Assembly (NCBI GenBank): GCA_020252865.1
Contig: JADCCH010000208.1
Location: 1-7,945 of the forward strand
Source of the DNA: Methylobacterium sp.
GTDB lineage: Bacteria; Pseudomonadota; Alphaproteobacteria; Rhizobiales; Beijerinckiaceae
Length of the DNA: 7,945 bases
Direction of reading: 5' to 3'
A program made the translations under genes and the position numbers. Below are positions 5,756 through 7,945 of this stretch, one piece after another. The notes under the pieces were generated by a model, which worked only from the letters and a program-made list of their open reading frames with translations, was not told where the DNA came from and did not search any database. Position 1 is the stretch's first letter. Each line of letters opens with the position of its first letter.

Positions 5756-6283
5756 TTATGGGCTGTCCTCACCTGCCGCCGCCACCTCGCCTGCCGCGCC
5801 CGGCTGGCGTGTGAGCTGGCGGGTCAGATCGTCGAGACTCGCGGCGGCAACCCGGCGCATCGCGCCATCATCAAGGCCAGCCCAGCCCGGAGCCTGGGCA
5901 GGCACCATGCCCGAGACACGATTGGTGCTTGTGCGCCCATCGGCCGAGGTCAGCAGCACATAGGAGATTGCCGGGCGGCCATCCGTTCCGGTGAAGCTGT
6001 CGAGATAGGCGCGCAGGCGCGTGGTCGCGACCGGCGCGTTCGCTTCCGCCATCACGAAGCCGCGGCTGCGTGCCTCCTGCGCGAAGATGGCTGCAAAGCG
6101 CCGGCCCTGTTCATCGGAGGGGCCGGAGACACCGAGGATCACGATGGTTGCCGCTTCGGGACGAAGGGACGCGAGATTGGCCGTCGCCGTCATCCGCGGC
6201 CCATTGCAGGCTGCAAGGCTCAGAGCGAGGCCGAGGGCCAGGCTCATGCGCGAAGCGAGGAGGGAGGGGAAACGCCGAACCAT
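5756..6283 (-). CDS. Small predicted lipoprotein of unknown function
   Basis: I do not recognise a named family. The 175 residues start with a basic n-region (MVRR, Arg12), a hydrophobic stretch at about 13-24 and the lipobox LAAC with Cys26, so it should be a lipid-anchored envelope protein. The next residues are Asn27 and Gly28, with no Asp at +2, so transfer to the outer membrane is possible. The mature part alternates strands and helices: TIVILGVSG (46-54), a helix with [13 protein letters not shown] (63-75), [10 protein letters not shown] (90-99), [14 protein letters not shown] (106-119), and a final helix [18 protein letters not shown] (142-159). The last 15 residues are low-complexity Ala/Gly/Glu. 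The strand-helix pattern and the late Trp134 recall short Hyphomicrobiales envelope lipoproteins of unknown role. The ATG at 6283 has a poor ribosome site; a start at Met13 would remove the basic n-region. It lies upstream of prs on the same strand and is divergent from uvrC. Confidence 0.82.
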   Translation of the reverse strand: MVRRFPSLLASRMSLALGLALSLAACNGPRMTATANLASLRPEAATIVILGVSGPSDEQGRRFAAIFAQEARSRGFVMAEANAPVATTRLRAYLDSFTGTDGRPAISYVLLTSADGRTSTNRVSGMVPAQAPGWAGLDDGAMRRVAAASLDDLTRQLTRQPGAAGEVAAAGEDSP

Positions 6284-6363
6284 GTCACCGACGGAAATTG
6301 GTCAACGGTTTCTTAACGCCGCGTGGCCGGGATGCAAAGCCCGTCCTCCGGCCGTTGGCATCC

Positions 6364-6395
6364 ATGGTTAATATCGGCTCAGGGCGTTTGTCCAA
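6364..6395 (-). promoter_or_regulatory. Exact CtrA-like octamer overlapping a weak promoter in the lipoprotein/uvrC divergent region
   Basis: On the - strand, TTAACCAT (6371-6364) is an exact copy of the CtrA half-site. It overlaps a possible -10 box TATTAA (6373-6368), placed 16 bases after a possible -35 box TTGGAC (6395-6390). If real, the lipoprotein transcript would start near 6360, with a leader of about 75 bases. A-T-rich octamers are rare in such GC-rich DNA, but the promoter match itself is weak (three and four of six consensus positions). Confidence 0.25.
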
Positions 6396-6432
6396 CCTTT
6401 GCGGAATCACCCCGAACGCCTATCTCTCGAGG

Positions 6433-7945
6433 ATGACCAGCCGCAAGATCATGGATGGGGGAACGGCCTTCGAGGATGACGACCTCGAAGAGGATGGGGC
6501 GTTGGCCTCGTCAGGCCCGGATTACAATCCGCCCGAAGTGATGCTCGACCTGGCCGATCTGCCGCGCCGGCTTGCGACCGGCATGCAGGTGATCCGTGCC
6601 TTCTGGGAGACCTTGCCGGGTTCGCCTGGTGTCTACCGGATGATCTCGGTCGCCGATGAAGTGCTCTATGTCGGCAAGGCGCGGAACCTCAAGGCTCGCG
6701 TCTCGTCCTATGCGCGGGGCGATGCGCCGAACAACCGTATCGCCCGGATGATCGCCGAGACGGCGCAGATGGAGTTCGTGACGACCACGACGGAAGCCGA
6801 GGCGCTTCTATTGGAAACGAACCTCATCAAGCAGTTGAAGCCCCGCTACAACGTGCTGATGCGGGATGACAAATCCTTCCCGTTCATCCTCGTCACGGGC
6901 GATCATGAAGCGCCGCAGATCACCAAGCATCGCGGCGCGCGAAACCGCAAGGGCCGCTATTTCGGGCCGTTTGCTTCGGCGGGTGCGGTCAATCGCACGC
7001 TGAATACCCTGCAGCGCGCCTTCCTGCTGCGATCCTGCGCGGATTCGGTCTACGAGAACCGCTCGCGGCCCTGCCTGCTGTTCCAGATCAAGCGCTGCGC
7101 GGCACCCTGCACCGGCGAAATCTCCCGCGAGGGCTATGCGGCGCTCGTGCGCGAGGCCTGCGATTTCCTTGACGGCAAGAGCCAGGCCATCCGCCAGCAC
7201 CTCGCGAAAGAGATGCAGGCGGCCTCCGAGGCGATGGAATTCGAGACCGCTGCGCGCTACCGCGACCGCCTCGCGGCGATCTCCGCCGTCTCCGCCCAGC
7301 AGGGCGTGAACACGAGCGAGGTCGCGGAGGCGGATGTCTTTGCGATCCATGCCGAAGCGGGGCAGTTCTGCGTGGAAGTGTTCTTCTTCCGCACCTTCCA
7401 GAACTGGGGCAATCGCGCCTTTTTCCCGCGCGCCGATCGCGCGATGGAGCCGGCGGAAGTGCTCGGCGCCTTCCTCGCGCAGTTCTATGACGAGCGCCCC
7501 GCGCCCCGCCTCGTGCTGCTCTCAGAGATGATCGAGGATCGCGCGCTGCTGGCCGAGGCGCTCTCGGCGCGCGCGGGTTACAAGGTCGAGATCGCCACGC
7601 CCCGGCGCGGCGAAAAGCGTGATCTCGTCGAACACGCGCTGACCAATGCGAAGGAGGCGCTGGGCCGGCGCCTCAACGAAAGCGCGAGCCAGGAGAAGCT
7701 GCTCGCAAGCCTCGCGCAGGCCTTTGATCTCGCTTCACCGCCGCGGCGCATCGATGTCTTCGACAACTCGCACATTTCCGGCGCCAATGCCGTCGGCGCG
7801 ATGATTGTTTCCGGTCCTCGCGGCTTCTCGAAGACGCATTACCGGACCTACAACATCCAATCGACCGAGATGACCCCCGGCGATGATTTCGGCATGATGC
7901 GCGAGGTGATGCGGCGGCGTTTCGCACGGCTCCTCAAGGAATCCC
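6433..7945 (+). CDS. uvrC: Excinuclease ABC subunit C (UvrC), C-terminal part cut by window edge
   Basis: UvrC makes both incisions in nucleotide excision repair, joining the UvrB-DNA complex. About 504 residues are present of roughly 650. The GIY-YIG nuclease domain (3' incision) starts near residue 60: GVY at 66-68, [12 protein letters not shown] from 79, then the conserved Glu in [16 protein letters not shown]. Four cysteines at 202, 214, 222 and 226 match the Cys-rich, Fe-S-binding segment. The UvrB-contacting UVR motif lies at about 260-285 ([16 protein letters not shown]). The RNase H-like domain (5' incision) begins near 440, with the first catalytic Asp at 444 in FDNSH. The rest of that domain and the helix-hairpin-helix motifs lie beyond 7945. 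The first 60 residues are an acidic, low-complexity extension ([10 protein letters not shown]), common in this group. The start is uncertain: in-frame ATGs at 6364, 6433, 6451 and 6541 all lack a good ribosome site; 6433 was chosen as the best compromise. Confidence 0.96.
   Translation, partial: MTSRKIMDGGTAFEDDDLEEDGALASSGPDYNPPEVMLDLADLPRRLATGMQVIRAFWETLPGSPGVYRMISVADEVLYVGKARNLKARVSSYARGDAPNNRIARMIAETAQMEFVTTTTEAEALLLETNLIKQLKPRYNVLMRDDKSFPFILVTGDHEAPQITKHRGARNRKGRYFGPFASAGAVNRTLNTLQRAFLLRSCADSVYENRSRPCLLFQIKRCAAPCTGEISREGYAALVREACDFLDGKSQAIRQHLAKEMQAASEAMEFETAARYRDRLAAISAVSAQQGVNTSEVAEADVFAIHAEAGQFCVEVFFFRTFQNWGNRAFFPRADRAMEPAEVLGAFLAQFYDERPAPRLVLLSEMIEDRALLAEALSARAGYKVEIATPRRGEKRDLVEHALTNAKEALGRRLNESASQEKLLASLAQAFDLASPPRRIDVFDNSHISGANAVGAMIVSGPRGFSKTHYRTYNIQSTEMTPGDDFGMMREVMRRRFARLLKES

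Noticed and set aside
4872..5963. 363-codon + strand open frame antisense to prs and the lipoprotein gene
   Set aside because: prs is certain on the - strand. The antisense product is an Arg/His/Asp-rich string typical of complement frames.
5678..6316. 212-codon + strand open frame opposite the lipoprotein gene
   Set aside because: It was weighed as a rival to the lipoprotein, but the - strand frame has a proper signal peptide with lipobox and a balanced composition, while this one has neither.

Overview
The window is high-GC DNA (visibly well over 60% G+C) from the chromosome of an alphaproteobacterium, most likely of the Hyphomicrobiales (Rhizobiales) type. The reasons are the gene block prs / rplY (long CTC-type L25) / pth / ychF, the Lys/Glu-rich tail on Pth, the alphaproteobacterial HAMP-linker style of the chemoreceptor, and the acidic N-terminal extension of UvrC. 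Genus cannot be decided from this sequence. Almost everything here is ordinary chromosomal housekeeping. I see no phage, transposase, CRISPR, toxin-antitoxin or defence genes and no rRNA or tRNA gene.

Layout. 1-490 (-) is the N-terminal part of the ATPase YchF, cut by the window edge. 552-1193 (-) is peptidyl-tRNA hydrolase Pth. 1350-1931 (-) is ribosomal protein L25/CTC (RplY). These three form a translation-related transcription unit read rplY-pth-ychF, with a strong 13-bp hairpin between rplY and pth. 1932-2441 is a 510-base divergent intergenic region. It holds a plausible rplY promoter and leader, a nested inverted repeat (2161-2264) and a second hairpin (2292-2337). 2442-4115 (+) is a membrane chemoreceptor (MCP) and 4217-4663 (+) a GNAT acetyltransferase. 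4677-5618 (-) is PRPP synthetase Prs, convergent with the GNAT gene across only 13 bases. 5756-6283 (-) is a small predicted lipoprotein of unknown function. 6284-6432 is a second divergent intergenic region with a CtrA-like word. 6433-7945 (+) is most of UvrC, cut by the right edge.

How the genes relate. prs, rplY, pth and ychF lie on one strand and are commonly neighbours in this group; they join nucleotide supply (PRPP), ribosome structure, peptidyl-tRNA recycling and ribosome-associated regulation. The mcp and GNAT genes lie inside this block on the opposite strand, which looks like a lineage-specific insertion. UvrC (nucleotide excision repair) starts a separate unit reading rightwards.

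The parts least explained by known genes are the 1932-2441 intergenic region, the hairpins between rplY/pth and pth/ychF, and the orphan lipoprotein. No clearly novel multi-gene system was found.
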